DNA of 64,000 bases from Martinezella lusitana (GTDB lineage Bacteria > Pseudomonadota > Alphaproteobacteria > Rhizobiales > Rhizobiaceae), in the NCBI RefSeq assembly GCF_016901135.1, contig NZ_JAFEVL010000010.1:124001-188000 (forward strand), in the 5' to 3' direction. Below, piece by piece: positions 52,475-61,978 of this stretch. Made by a program: the position numbers and the translations under genes. Each line of letters begins with the position of its first letter. The stretch's first letter is position 1. The notes under the pieces were generated by a model, which did not search any database, was not told the DNA's origin, and worked only from the letters and a program-made list of their open reading frames with translations.

Positions 52475-52710
52475 GCCCACTATTCCTTGTATCGTCCCTG
52501 CATTTGTTAACAAATTGTTAATGTAGGGGGGCGTGCGAAGTCAATCGTTACTTAAGTGTTAACGTCGGAACCGGCCTGTATGGTTAATTTCGGCACAATC
52601 AAGGAGGTAGTTGCCATAATCTTATGCCTCCTGTGATTACGGAAGTGCCAAGCCAATCTGCCACGGCGCGGGGCCGTTCATCAATCTAGTGAGATGATAT
52701 CCATTTGATT

Positions 52711-53523
52711 TTATGCCATATTATGCATTGCGAGCGTCTCCGCTGCTGCCAGCATGCGCTCCAGATCCTGCGGTCGTGACAGGCGGTGATCGCCGTCGCG
52801 CACAAGTGTTAACACCACGTCGTCGGCAGGCAGGTGCTCGACCAGCTTTAACGAATGGGCAAAGGGTACGTCGGCGTCCTGCATCCCCTGCAGGATGTGG
52901 ACCGGACAGCCGGTCTCGATGATGCCGGTCAGCACGCGATTGGCGCGGCCGTCCTCGATGAGGGCGCGGGTGAAGATGTTCGGCTCGGGACTATAGTCCG
53001 ACGGCTCTTCGAAATAGCCGCGCTCTGCCAGCGAGCGCCGCTCGACATCGGAAAGATTGGGTTCGATGAGATCCACGGTGAAATCCGGGGCGGGCGCAAT
53101 CAGCACGAGGCCCTCGATCGTGGGCGCCGTTGGGCGCTTGCGCAATTCCTGGATCGCTCTGAGCGCGATCCAGCCGCCCATCGACGAGCCGACGAGGACG
53201 ATCCGTTTCGGCTTGATATGCTCTATGACATCAAGCGCCTCTTCCAGCCAGCGCGAGATCGTGCCGTCGGTGAACTTGCCGCCGGATTGGCCGTGGCCGG
53301 AATAGTCGAAGCGGATGCAGCCGAGGCCGAGCCGCTCGGCCAGCGCATCCAGTTCCAGCGCCTTGGCGCCGCTCATGTCGGATCGATAGCCGGATAGCCA
53401 CACGAAGCTTACGTCCTTCGCGCCCTTGCCGGCGGCACGCTGGCAGATGGCGATTTGACGCTGGCCGTCGCCCGCGCCAACGGGAAGGAAGGTCGGCTGA
53501 GTGCCTGCGGCTGCTTCGGACAT
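52711..53523 (-). CDS. alpha/beta hydrolase
   Basis: The 270-residue protein has the alpha/beta-hydrolase fold: F-V-W-L-S-G-Y with F-D-Y-S-G-H-G-Q-S-G-G oxyanion region, nucleophile Ser in V-G-S-S-M-G-G near 112, an acidic residue near L-Q-G-M-Q-D-A-D and His in G-D-H-R-L. It resembles the ABHD10-type thioesterase group. I prefer ATG 53523 behind GGGAG over the adjacent TTG. It is divergent from infC. The substrate is unknown. Confidence 0.87.
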   Translation of the reverse strand: MSEAAAGTQPTFLPVGAGDGQRQIAICQRAAGKGAKDVSFVWLSGYRSDMSGAKALELDALAERLGLGCIRFDYSGHGQSGGKFTDGTISRWLEEALDVIEHIKPKRIVLVGSSMGGWIALRAIQELRKRPTAPTIEGLVLIAPAPDFTVDLIEPNLSDVERRSLAERGYFEEPSDYSPEPNIFTRALIEDGRANRVLTGIIETGCPVHILQGMQDADVPFAHSLKLVEHLPADDVVLTLVRDGDHRLSRPQDLERMLAAAETLAMHNMA

Positions 53524-53802
53524 CAAGAAACTCCCGGAATTTTTGCCCTATAGAGCAGATTCGCGCGCGCATGACCCGAAAAATCGTCGGGCTTTTCACG
53601 CAGGTTTCCAATTCATTTTGGAATAATACTGTGTCCTTCGCGCATCTTGCGCTGCCGTGATACTGCATTGACACGCAAGAGGTGATTTTTTCCTGGTGTC
53701 ATGCTATTGACTTCAACACAGCTTTTACGACATTTCCGTCAGTTGCGCTGATGGGAGCGAGAGGCTGCAGCTAATCCGAAACAATTCGTGGAGAATACGA
53801 CC

Positions 53803-54339
53803 ATTCGCAGACCCTTTAAAACCGATGCGCCCGTAAAGGATGGGCCACGTTCCAACAGGGAAATTCGCATTCCCAAAGTTCAGCTCATTGGAGCTGACGG
53901 CGCTAATATGGGCATCGTCGCGACGGACCAGGCGTTGAGAATGGCAGAGGAGGCCGGCCTCGATCTGGTAGAGATTTCTCCCAATGCTGAACCGCCTGTG
54001 TGCAAGATTCTCGATCTGGGCAAGCTGAAATACGCTAACCAGAAGAAGGCCGCCGAGGCGCGCAAGAAGCAGAAGATCGTCGAAGTCAAAGAAATCAAGA
54101 TGCGTCCGAACATCGACACCCATGATTATGAGGTGAAGATGAAGGCGATCGGCCGTTTCTTCGAGGAAGGCGACAAGGTGAAGGTGACCTTGAAGTTCCG
54201 TGGCCGCGAAATGGCCCACCAGGAACTCGGCATGAAGCTTCTTCAGCAGGTCAAGGAAGACACGATTGAGATCGCCAAGGTGGAAGCCGAGCCCAAGCTC
54301 GAAGGCCGCCAGATGATGATGGTGCTTGCGCCGAAGTGA
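53803..54339 (+). CDS. infC: translation initiation factor IF-3, probably AUU start
   Basis: The 178-residue protein has the N-domain (R-R-P-F-K-T then V-Q-L-I-G-A-D-G) and C-domain with the conserved [13 protein letters not shown] and [10 protein letters not shown]. Family members from related alphaproteobacteria begin M-R-R-P-F, which here is encoded by ATT CGC AGA CCC with GGAG ten bases upstream (53792-53795). The only canonical start is GTG 53788, whose codon overlaps this ribosome site. AUU start codons are known for infC in other bacteria, where IF-3 itself discriminates against them, giving autoregulation. Confidence 0.93.
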   Translation: MRRPFKTDAPVKDGPRSNREIRIPKVQLIGADGANMGIVATDQALRMAEEAGLDLVEISPNAEPPVCKILDLGKLKYANQKKAAEARKKQKIVEVKEIKMRPNIDTHDYEVKMKAIGRFFEEGDKVKVTLKFRGREMAHQELGMKLLQQVKEDTIEIAKVEAEPKLEGRQMMMVLAPK

Positions 54340-54660
54340 GGCGCAAGTTGAAGTAAGAGGTCGGAGCCGTCCCATTGGGCGGCTTTTTCCTTTTTTGCAG
54401 CAATGCCGATTGATGTCATCGATCTGCAAAGATTCGCGCGTCTGGCCCGTTGCACTCTGAGGCAACTGCGGTTATAAGCGCGCGTCCGAACTGACCGGCA
54501 GGGCATGCCGTGGCAGTTCAGAATGCTGGTGGATCGGTTCATCACCGTCTCCGCCGTTCAACAACAAACGCTCCGGCACCTTGTCGCAGCCCGGTCTAGC
54601 CGGATCTGTGGGAAGGGCTTTTTAGCAAAGCGCGCACGGAAGCATCGAAGGAGTAGCAAA
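54340..54660. other. 321-bp gap between infC and rpmI
   Basis: It holds the terminator at 54365-54396 and presumably the promoter and leader of the rpmI-rplT unit. The rpmI leader, where L20 represses the operon in other bacteria, ends with GAAGGAG before the start. A pairing candidate CCGGTCTAGCCGG is at 54591-54603. No other gene was supported. Confidence 0.45.
54365..54396 (+). terminator. intrinsic terminator after infC
   Basis: AGCCG-T-CCC and GGGCGGCT form a stem with a one-base bulge and an ATT loop, followed by TTTTTCCTTTTTT. It lies 25 bp after the infC stop, so rpmI-rplT is likely transcribed from its own promoter or by read-through. Confidence 0.85.
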
Positions 54661-54864
54661 ATGCCCAAGATGAAGACGAAGTCCTCTGCCAAGAAGCGGT
54701 TCAAGATCACCGCGACCGGCAAGGTCAAGGCAGCCGCTGCTGGCAAGCGCCACGGCATGATCAAGCGTAGCAACAAGTTCATTCGCGATGCCCGCGGCAC
54801 CATGGTTCTCGCAGAACCGGATGGCCGTAAGGTTATCAAGAACTACTTGCCGAACGGTCTCTAA
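54661..54864 (+). CDS. rpmI: 50S ribosomal protein L35
   Basis: The 67-residue basic protein begins [14 protein letters not shown], the L35 signature, and has the H-G-M-I-K-R-S-N-K segment. ATG 54661 follows GGAG, and an in-frame upstream extension is not part of the protein. It is 37 bp upstream of rplT. Confidence 0.97.
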   Translation: MPKMKTKSSAKKRFKITATGKVKAAAAGKRHGMIKRSNKFIRDARGTMVLAEPDGRKVIKNYLPNGL

Positions 54865-54901
54865 GACTATTCGTAACGCTATAGACTAAGGAGATCATGA
54901 A

Positions 54902-55306
54902 ATGGCACGTGTAAAAAGAGGCGTAACCTCGCACGCCAAGCATAAGAAGGTTCTGAAGCAGGCTCGTGGCTTCTACGGCCGCCGCAAGAACACCATCCGT
55001 ACCGCCAAGGCCGCTGTCGACCGTTCCAAGCAGTACGCTTACCGCGACCGCAAGGTCAACAAGCGCAATTTCCGCGCCCTCTGGATCCAGCGCATCAACG
55101 CTGCCGTCCGCGAATCCGGCCTGACCTACGGCCGCTTCATCGACGGCCTGACCAAGGCTGGCATCGAAGTCGACCGCAAGGTTCTCTCCGATATGGCGAT
55201 CCATGAGCCGGAAGCTTTCGGCGCGCTCGTTGCTGCCTCGAAGAAGGCGCTCGAGTACCTGAAGGACGCCGGCACGAAGAACGAGTTTGAAGCAGCCGTT
55301 AGCTAA
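54902..55306 (+). CDS. rplT: 50S ribosomal protein L20
   Basis: The 134-residue protein has the Lys/Arg-rich N-terminal rRNA-binding tail ([15 protein letters not shown]) and the globular part with [12 protein letters not shown]20 is needed early in 50S assembly and is the translational repressor of its own operon in other bacteria. The start is behind AAGGAG. It ends before a strong terminator. Confidence 0.97.
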   Translation: MARVKRGVTSHAKHKKVLKQARGFYGRRKNTIRTAKAAVDRSKQYAYRDRKVNKRNFRALWIQRINAAVRESGLTYGRFIDGLTKAGIEVDRKVLSDMAIHEPEAFGALVAASKKALEYLKDAGTKNEFEAAVS

Positions 55307-55635
55307 CGCTGCCTCGCACGTCTTTCGTAAATTCATTATGAAACCCGCGCTGGCAAAACCGGCGCGGGTTTTGTGTTTTGCAGCATACGCTTTTCCATCG
55401 TGTCAGGCGGTCCTGTCGGGCGGAACCCCGGGAAATGGATCGTGTATCGGGCGGCAAGTGGCAAGGACCGCTTTCTCGGCGGGTTTTTGTCATTTGCCCG
55501 GTTGATTGGCCGCCTGCACATGGGTAGTGATCTGCAGCGCCTCATCGTTGCCACAAGCTGTCTGATGTGGGCGTTCATCCATTATTCCGCGGACTGAGCG
55601 GCGTTCCAAGCCCGCCGCCCGCAAGGCAGGATCAG
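55307..55635. other. 329-bp gap between rplT and pheS
   Basis: It contains the terminator at 55341-55371 and otherwise no supported gene. A 74-codon plus-strand frame (55373-55597) lacks a ribosome site. The part before 55636 should contain the pheST promoter. I did not find a clear Phe-codon leader peptide, so attenuation by leader translation is not supported. Confidence 0.45.
55341..55371 (+). terminator. intrinsic terminator after rplT
   Basis: AAACCCGCGC and GCGCGGGTTT are a perfect 10-bp pair with an 11-nt loop, followed by TGTTTTG. It lies 35 bp after the rplT stop and separates it from pheS. Confidence 0.85.
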
Positions 55636-56718
55636 ATGACGGAACTCGTAACACTTGAAACCCAACTCATGGCCGATGTGGCCGCGGCGACCGACGAGCA
55701 GTCGATCGAGGCGATCAGGGTGGCCGCGCTCGGCAAGAAGGGCTCGGTTTCGGAACTGTTGAAGACGCTGGGCTCGATGTCGCCGGAAGAGCGGCAGACA
55801 CGGGGTGCTGCAATCAACGCGCTGAAGAACTCCGTCACCGACGCCATCAATGCCCGCAAGGGCGCGTTGAAGGATGCCGCTATCGACGCGAAGCTGAAGG
55901 CCGAGACCGTCGATGTCAGCCTGCCGGTGCGCTCTTCTCCGGCTGAGCGCGGCCGCATCCATCCGATCAGCCAGATCGTCGATGAGATCACCGCGATCTT
56001 CGGCGACATGGGCTTCTCGATCGCCGAAGGCCCGGATGTCGAGACCGATTACTATAACTTCACGGCGCTGAACTTCCCCGAGGGACATCCGGCCCGCGAG
56101 ATGCACGACACCTTCTTCTTCCAGCCGGACGAGAAGGGTGAGCGCAAGGTGCTGCGCACGCACACCTCGCCGGTGCAGATCCGCACCATGGAAGCGCAAA
56201 AGCCGCCGATCCGCATCATCATTCCCGGCAAGACCTATCGTCAGGATTCAGACGCCACGCACTCGCCGATGTTCCATCAGGTCGAGGGCCTCGTCATCGA
56301 CAAGACGGCGAACGTCGCCAATATCCGTTGGGTGCTGGAAGAATTCTGCAAGACGTTCTTCGAAGTCGATAATGTGACGATGCGCTTCCGCCCGTCCTTC
56401 TTCCCCTTCACCGAGCCCTCTTTCGAGGTTGATATTCAGTGCGACCGCTCCGGCCCGATCGTCAAGTTCGGCGAGGGCACCGACTGGATGGAAATCCTCG
56501 GCTGCGGCATGGTGCACCCGAACGTGCTGCGCCATGGCGGCCTCGATCCGGATGAATATCAGGGTTTCGCCTGGGGCATGGGCCTCGATCGCATCGCCAT
56601 GCTGAAATATGGCATGCCGGACCTGCGCGATTTCTTCAATGCCGACGTCCGCTGGATGAACCATTACGGCTTCCGCCCCCTCGACATGCCGACTTTGTTC
56701 GGCGGCCTGAGCGCGTAA
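55636..56718 (+). CDS. pheS: phenylalanine-tRNA ligase alpha subunit
   Basis: The 360-residue class II synthetase subunit has an N-terminal coiled-coil arm (residues about 1-95) and the catalytic core with motif 2-like [12 protein letters not shown], and motif 3 [12 protein letters not shown] near the C-terminus. H-P-x-x-Q-type residues of the Phe pocket appear at H-T-S-P-V-Q. It forms the alpha2beta2 enzyme with pheT. I start at ATG 55636, where a clear coding signal and AGGATC lie upstream; a longer in-frame extension from 55567 is unlikely. Confidence 0.96.
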   Translation: MTELVTLETQLMADVAAATDEQSIEAIRVAALGKKGSVSELLKTLGSMSPEERQTRGAAINALKNSVTDAINARKGALKDAAIDAKLKAETVDVSLPVRSSPAERGRIHPISQIVDEITAIFGDMGFSIAEGPDVETDYYNFTALNFPEGHPAREMHDTFFFQPDEKGERKVLRTHTSPVQIRTMEAQKPPIRIIIPGKTYRQDSDATHSPMFHQVEGLVIDKTANVANIRWVLEEFCKTFFEVDNVTMRFRPSFFPFTEPSFEVDIQCDRSGPIVKFGEGTDWMEILGCGMVHPNVLRHGGLDPDEYQGFAWGMGLDRIAMLKYGMPDLRDFFNADVRWMNHYGFRPLDMPTLFGGLSA

Positions 56719-56733
56719 GCAAGGATTGATCAG

Positions 56734-59157
56734 ATGAAATTCACACTCTCCTGGCTGAAAGAGCACCTGCAAACGGATGCCACGCTCGACGAAATCTGCG
56801 CCCGCCTGACGATGATCGGGCTGGAGGTCGAGGATGTCGACGATAAGGCGGCGTTCAAGCCCTTCGTCATCGCCAAGGTTCTGTCGGCTGAAAAGCATCC
56901 CCAGGCGGATCGCCTCAAGGTGCTGATGGTCGATACGGGCAGTGGTGCGCCGATTCAGGTCGTCTGCGGCGCGCCGAATGCGCGGGCCGGCCTCGTCGGC
57001 GCTTTCGCAGCTCCGGGCACTTACGTTCCCGGTATCGACGTGACGCTCGCCGTCGGCAACATCCGCGGTGTCGAGAGCCGTGGCATGATGTGCTCGGAAA
57101 AGGAGCTGCAAATCTCCGACAGCCATGACGGCATCATCGACTTGCCCGATGATGCGCCTGTCGGCACCAGCTTTGCCACCTATGCCGGCCTCGACGATCC
57201 GATCATCGAGATCAACCTGACGCCGAACCGCCCGGATTGTACCAGCGTCTACGGCATCGCCCGCGATCTCGCCGCCTCCGGCCTCGGTACGCTGAAGCCG
57301 CGCGCCACGCCGTCCTTTGCCGTCGAAGGCGAAACGCCCGTCGACTTGAAGATCGAGCTGGACGACACCCGGCTTTGCCCCGGCTTTGCCCTTCGCCTCG
57401 TGCGCGGCGTCAAGAACGGCCCGAGCCCGAAGTGGATGCAGCAGCGGCTGCTCGCCATCGGCCTCCGCCCGATCAGCGCGCTGGTCGACATCACCAACTA
57501 CATGACCTTCGACCAGGGCCGGCCGATGCACGTTTTCGACGCCGCCAAGGTCAAGGGCAATCTCGTGGTGCGCCGCGCCAGGGACGGCGAGACCGTGCTG
57601 GCGCTGGATGAGCGCGAATACAAGCTGAACCCGAGCAATGTCGTCATCGCCGATGACAATGGCGTCGAGTCGATCGGCGGCATCATGGGCGGCGAGCATT
57701 CCGGCTGCGACGAGAACACCACGGATGTGCTGATCGAGTCGGCGCTCTGGGACCCGATGAACATCGCCAAGTCCGGCCGCAGCCTCGGCATCATCACCGA
57801 TGCGCGCTATCGCTTCGAGCGTGGCGCCGATCCCGAATATATGGTTCCTGGCCTCGAGCGCACCACCGAGCTGGTGCTTGCCTGCTGCGGCGGCACGGCC
57901 GCCAAGGCCAAGGTCGAGGGCTATAAGGGCTATGAGCCCAAGATCGTCGATTTCCCGCTGTCGGAAGTCAAGCGCCTGACCGGCCTTGAGGTCTCGGCTG
58001 AAGAGAGCAAATCCATCCTGACGAAGCTCGGCTTCTCGGTCACGGGCTCCGGCGAGCGCGTTTCCGTCGCCGTTCCGTCCTGGCGTCCGGATATCGACGG
58101 TAAGGCCGATCTCGTCGAGGAGATCATGCGCATCCACGGCGTCGACAACATCAAGCCGCAGCCGCTTAGCAGCCACGCCGCCGTCAACGGCAAGATCCTG
58201 ACGACCTTGCAGATCCGCACCCGCTCTGCCAAGCGGGCGCTTGCTGCCCGCGGCATGCTGGAAGCCGTCACCTGGTCGTTCATCGCCGAAGACCAGGCCA
58301 AGCTCTTCGGCGGCGGCTCCAACGCATTGAAGCTCGCCAACCCGATCGCCGCCGATATGTCCGACATGCGCCCCTCGCTGCTGCCGGGCTTGCTTTCGGC
58401 CGCCCAGCGCAACGCCGACAAGGGCTATGGCGACGTGGCGATCTTCGAAGTTTCCGGCACCTATGAGAACGACACGCCCGAGGGTCAGCGCCGCGTTGCC
58501 GGCGGCATCCGCCGTGGCACGGCGACGCTCGCCGGCGCCGGCCGCATGTGGTCGAACGCCGCCAAGGGCGGCGGAAAACCGGTCGACGTCTTCGATGCCA
58601 AGGCCGATGCGCTGGCGGTCATCGAAGCCTGCGGCCTGCCCATGAGCAATATCCAGATCGAGCAGGGCGGCCCCGCCTGGTATCACCCCGGCCGCTCCGG
58701 CACCATCAAGATAGGCCCGAAGGTCGTGCTCGGCTACTTCGGCGAATTCCACCCGAAGACGCTGGAAGCGCTCGACGTGTCAGGTGCTCTCGCCGGCTTC
58801 GAAGTCTATGTCGATGCCATGCCCGAGCCGAAGAAGAAGGCAACCCGCACCAAGCCGGCGCTGGAGCTTTCGCCGTTCCAGGCGGTCAAGCGCGACTTCG
58901 CCTTCGTGGTCGACAAGTCGGTGGAAGCCGGCGCCATCGTGCGCGCCGCTGTCGGCGCCGACCGCAAGCTGGTGACCGGCGTCAACGTCTTCGACATTTT
59001 CGAAGGTGCATCGCTCGGCGAAGGCAAGAAGTCGATCGCCATCGAGGTCCAGATCCAGCCTGCGGAACGTACGCTGACGGACGAGGATTTCGAAGCGCTC
59101 ACGCAGAAGATCGTCGCCAATGTGACGAAGACGACGGGTGGCGTGCTGAGAGGGTGA
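56734..59157 (+). CDS. pheT: phenylalanine-tRNA ligase beta subunit
   Basis: The 807-residue subunit has the N-terminal tRNA-binding OB domain (about 40-150; [10 protein letters not shown]), B3/4 editing domain, B5 domain (about 400-475) and a C-terminal FDX-ACB anticodon-binding domain (about 713-806). It lies 15 bp after pheS on the same strand, so the two are one operon. A long antisense frame across it is a codon-bias artefact. The C-terminus is followed by the second large inverted repeat element. Confidence 0.96.
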   Translation: MKFTLSWLKEHLQTDATLDEICARLTMIGLEVEDVDDKAAFKPFVIAKVLSAEKHPQADRLKVLMVDTGSGAPIQVVCGAPNARAGLVGAFAAPGTYVPGIDVTLAVGNIRGVESRGMMCSEKELQISDSHDGIIDLPDDAPVGTSFATYAGLDDPIIEINLTPNRPDCTSVYGIARDLAASGLGTLKPRATPSFAVEGETPVDLKIELDDTRLCPGFALRLVRGVKNGPSPKWMQQRLLAIGLRPISALVDITNYMTFDQGRPMHVFDAAKVKGNLVVRRARDGETVLALDEREYKLNPSNVVIADDNGVESIGGIMGGEHSGCDENTTDVLIESALWDPMNIAKSGRSLGIITDARYRFERGADPEYMVPGLERTTELVLACCGGTAAKAKVEGYKGYEPKIVDFPLSEVKRLTGLEVSAEESKSILTKLGFSVTGSGERVSVAVPSWRPDIDGKADLVEEIMRIHGVDNIKPQPLSSHAAVNGKILTTLQIRTRSAKRALAARGMLEAVTWSFIAEDQAKLFGGGSNALKLANPIAADMSDMRPSLLPGLLSAAQRNADKGYGDVAIFEVSGTYENDTPEGQRRVAGGIRRGTATLAGAGRMWSNAAKGGGKPVDVFDAKADALAVIEACGLPMSNIQIEQGGPAWYHPGRSGTIKIGPKVVLGYFGEFHPKTLEALDVSGALAGFEVYVDAMPEPKKKATRTKPALELSPFQAVKRDFAFVVDKSVEAGAIVRAAVGADRKLVTGVNVFDIFEGASLGEGKKSIAIEVQIQPAERTLTDEDFEALTQKIVANVTKTTGGVLRG

Positions 59158-59198
59158 GGCGCGTCTTATCGGCAGCTTTGCGCTCGCTGATAGTGCGG

Positions 59199-59388
59199 CA
59201 CCCCCCTCTGTCACTGTCGTGACATCTCCCCCACAAGGGGGGAGATTGGTAGCTTGCGGCACCTCTTTGCCTCAAGCTGACATCGCATCTGCTGAAACCG
59301 AAGTCTCTGTTTTCACGAAGGTGGGTGTCAAATTCCCAACGATCTCCCCCCTTGTGGGGGAGATGTCCCGAAAGGGACAGAGGGGGGT
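59199..59388. repeat. large inverted intergenic element, copy B
   Basis: The left arm (59199-59246) and right arm (59342-59388) are the same unit as at 49841-50031, differing at only a few positions within each arm, while the spacers (about 95 bp) are different. It again separates convergent genes (pheT and the NTF2-like gene). Confidence 0.8.
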
Positions 59389-59429
59389 ATCAGAGGCACG
59401 GCATAGAAGAGCGGCCTTGAGGCGAGTGC

Positions 59430-59789
59430 TCACCGATGCAGATGATAAACCTTATTCACCACACTCCACCGCCCATCGATCTTCAGCAGTGACAGGTAAT
59501 CCGAAAAGCGCATGCCGGCGAACTCGTCGACGACCTTGACGCTTGCCGCATCGCCCTCGATGTCGATCAGCTCGATTTCCATAAACGGTATGGTGCCGGG
59601 CGGAGCGCTGCCTTCCTCCACGATCGCTGAGATGAATTCATCCCTCGTCATCCATTCGACAGCACCTTGATAATTTCCGATGATATCAGCTCGCGGATGG
59701 AACGCCTTTCGCAGCGCGGGCTCATTCGCGAATGCCATGCCATCGACATAGAGGTGAACAACCGCACGGATTGCCTGCTCTTCCGACAT
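59430..59789 (-). CDS. NTF2-like/lumazine-binding-like small protein
   Basis: The 119-residue product has the NTF2-like fold: V-V-H-L-Y-V-D-G-M near residue 10-18, F-H-P-R-A-D-I-I-G near 30, and the final strands F-S-D-Y-L-S-L-L-K-I-D-G-R-W-S-V-V-N-K-V-Y-H. Members bind small ligands or act as isomerases; no catalytic role can be claimed. I chose ATG 59789 with GAGG upstream; ATG 59813 and a start at 59846 are possible. Confidence 0.75.
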   Translation of the reverse strand: MSEEQAIRAVVHLYVDGMAFANEPALRKAFHPRADIIGNYQGAVEWMTRDEFISAIVEEGSAPPGTIPFMEIELIDIEGDAASVKVVDEFAGMRFSDYLSLLKIDGRWSVVNKVYHLHR

Positions 59790-59882
59790 CTCGCCATTCC
59801 TCGTTTGAGTCATGTCTAAGATAACATAGGCGGTGCCTACTGGCAAAAATGCGACGGCCTGCTCGCAATGATTTGACAGCTC

Positions 59883-61970
59883 TTATTCGACGAAAACCCG
59901 CACGCTGGCAGCACGGCCGGCGGCGTCGATGACGGTGAGCGTCGAATATCCAGCGCCATCGGGCGTCCATTGATTGGTGCGGCGGCGCGAAAGATCCGGC
60001 AGCGGCTTGCCGTTGGCGAGCCATCGGAACGGCGCCCGTCCGCCCTGCAGCTTCAATGCCAGCGGCGTGATCTGGTCAGCACCATTGCTTGCGCCGAGAT
60101 CGACGCGCGCGCCTTCCGGCGGATAGACGATCTGCGGCGCCGGCTCGCGGTTCGAGGCCGACAGCAGCCCGGCGGCGGTGACGGAAAAGCGCCGCTGGCT
60201 GATCGGCAGTTCGGTCGCGGAGATGCGCACCGCGCCCATGGGTGCCGAGGGGAAGGGCGTGATGGCCACGCCCGATTTGGCGAAGGCTTCGAACAGGATG
60301 GGTGCCGCCGAAACATAGCCCGCCAGGCCCGGCACCGCACCGTTGTCCGGCCGGCCGACCCAGACGCCGAGCACGTGTGCCCCATCATAGCCGATCGACC
60401 ATGCATCGCGGTTGCCATAGCTGGTGCCTGTCTTGTAGGCGATGCCGAGCTGTTTGCTGCCGCGCGGCGCGATGATGTCGGAAAGAATATCGGTGATGTT
60501 CCAGGCGGCGATCGGCTCCATCAGCGGTTCGCTGTCGATCGGTCCCGGCTGGTCCTGAACGCCGTCGCCGATCCGCATCGGCTTGCCGCGATTGGCAAGC
60601 CCGGCATAGAGCTGCACGAGGTCCTTGAGGGTGATGCCGACGCCGCCGAGGCCGATGGCAAGGCCCGGAGCTTCGTTCGGCGGCAGCTTCGGCTTCACCT
60701 CGGCACGGCGGAAGCGCACCAGCAGCCGCGTCGGTCCGACAGCGTCGAGCAGGCGCACGGCGGGCACATTGAGCGACAGCTGCAGCGCCTGGCGCACGCT
60801 CACATCACCCTGATAGGTCATGTCGAAGTTACGGGGACGATAGCCGTAGAAATCGGCCGGGCGATCCTCGATGATCGTCTCCTGCGCCACATAGCCCTGC
60901 TCGAAAGCCAGGCCATAGATGAAGGGTTTCAGCGTCGAGCCGGGAGAGCGCAGCACGCGGGTCATATCGATCCAGCCCGAGCGGCCGGAATCGAAGTAAT
61001 TGGCCGAGCCGACCTCGCCGATGATGTCGCCGGTATGGGCATCGGCCATCACCATGGCCACCGACACCTTCGGCCCCAGCCGCTTTGCTGCCGCATCGGC
61101 GACAGCCTCCAGCCCCTGCTGGACATCGCGCCGCAGCGTGGTTCGATGCTGGATGACGCTGGGCTGCTTCTTAAGTGCCAGTTCGGCCAGATGGGCCGCA
61201 TAGGCCGGCAACTGCCGCCGGTTGGCCGGTATGGGGGATAGGGCAGCGCGTTCGGCTTCTCCCTCGCCAATGATGGCGGCGACGGCGGCGCGTTCGAGCA
61301 CGCGGTGTCGGGCGGCTTGCGCGGTCGCAAGATTGCGGTCCGGCCGGCGCTTTTCCGGCAGCTGCGGCAGGGCGACCAAGAGGGCAGCCTGAGCAACGCT
61401 CAGATGCCGCGGCTCCTTGCCGAAATAGGCAAGGCTCGCAGCCCGAACGCCCTCAAGATTGCCGCCATAGGGCGCGTGCGTCAGATAGAGACCGAGGATC
61501 TGCTCCTTGCTCAGCCGCCGCTCGATCTGGATGGCGCGGACGACCTGCAGAAGCTTCGCCGTCATCGACCGCTGGCTGCGCGGCTCGATCAGGCGCGCCA
61601 CCTGCATGGAAAGCGTCGAGCCGCCGGAGACGATGCGGCCATGGGTGACGAGTTGCAGGAAGGCACGGCCGATCGCCATCGGATCGACGCCATGGTGATC
61701 GTAGAAGCGCCTGTCCTCATAGGCGACCAGCATGCGCAGATATTGCGGGTCGACGTCGGAAACTCCGGTCTTCAGCCGCCAGCGCCCCTCGGGCGTGGCG
61801 AAAGCACGTAGCAGATCGCCATTGGCGTCGAGTACTTCGGCAGAGACGATGCGGGCATTGTCCAGCGGCGGCGGAAAGGCGCGGTCCGCGGCTTTAAGGC
61901 CGAAAACCAGTGCCACCACCGTCAGGGCGGTGGCTCCAAGGCCAATCGCAATCTTCCATCGTGCCTTCAT
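59883..61970 (-). CDS. pbpC: penicillin-binding protein 1C
   Basis: The 695-residue protein has an N-terminal membrane anchor (about 8-28), a GT51 glycosyltransferase domain (E-D-R-R-F-Y-D-H-H-G-V-D near 85 and the following G-G-S-T-L-S-M-Q-V-A-R), a transpeptidase domain with S-P-G-S-T-L-K near 330 and K-T-G-T-S near 500, and a C-terminal BiPBP_C domain. This is the PbpC layout. It is 8 bp downstream of the alpha-2-macroglobulin gene on the same strand, a pairing well known in bacteria where both act in periplasmic defence and wall repair. Confidence 0.94.
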   Translation of the reverse strand: MKARWKIAIGLGATALTVVALVFGLKAADRAFPPPLDNARIVSAEVLDANGDLLRAFATPEGRWRLKTGVSDVDPQYLRMLVAYEDRRFYDHHGVDPMAIGRAFLQLVTHGRIVSGGSTLSMQVARLIEPRSQRSMTAKLLQVVRAIQIERRLSKEQILGLYLTHAPYGGNLEGVRAASLAYFGKEPRHLSVAQAALLVALPQLPEKRRPDRNLATAQAARHRVLERAAVAAIIGEGEAERAALSPIPANRRQLPAYAAHLAELALKKQPSVIQHRTTLRRDVQQGLEAVADAAAKRLGPKVSVAMVMADAHTGDIIGEVGSANYFDSGRSGWIDMTRVLRSPGSTLKPFIYGLAFEQGYVAQETIIEDRPADFYGYRPRNFDMTYQGDVSVRQALQLSLNVPAVRLLDAVGPTRLLVRFRRAEVKPKLPPNEAPGLAIGLGGVGITLKDLVQLYAGLANRGKPMRIGDGVQDQPGPIDSEPLMEPIAAWNITDILSDIIAPRGSKQLGIAYKTGTSYGNRDAWSIGYDGAHVLGVWVGRPDNGAVPGLAGYVSAAPILFEAFAKSGVAITPFPSAPMGAVRISATELPISQRRFSVTAAGLLSASNREPAPQIVYPPEGARVDLGASNGADQITPLALKLQGGRAPFRWLANGKPLPDLSRRRTNQWTPDGAGYSTLTVIDAAGRAASVRVFVE

Positions 61971-61978
61971 GGCTGCGC

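Noticed and set aside
54565..54660. rpmI N-terminal extension from 54505
   Set aside because: L35 has a conserved length and start; the upstream part is leader RNA.
55373..55597. 74-codon plus-strand frame upstream of pheS, considered as leader peptide
   Set aside because: It starts in the tail of the rplT terminator, has no ribosome site and is not rich in Phe codons.
56248..58752. 834-codon open frame antisense to pheS and pheT
   Set aside because: Shadow of a highly biased housekeeping gene; low-complexity His/Asp/Arg composition and no ribosome site.
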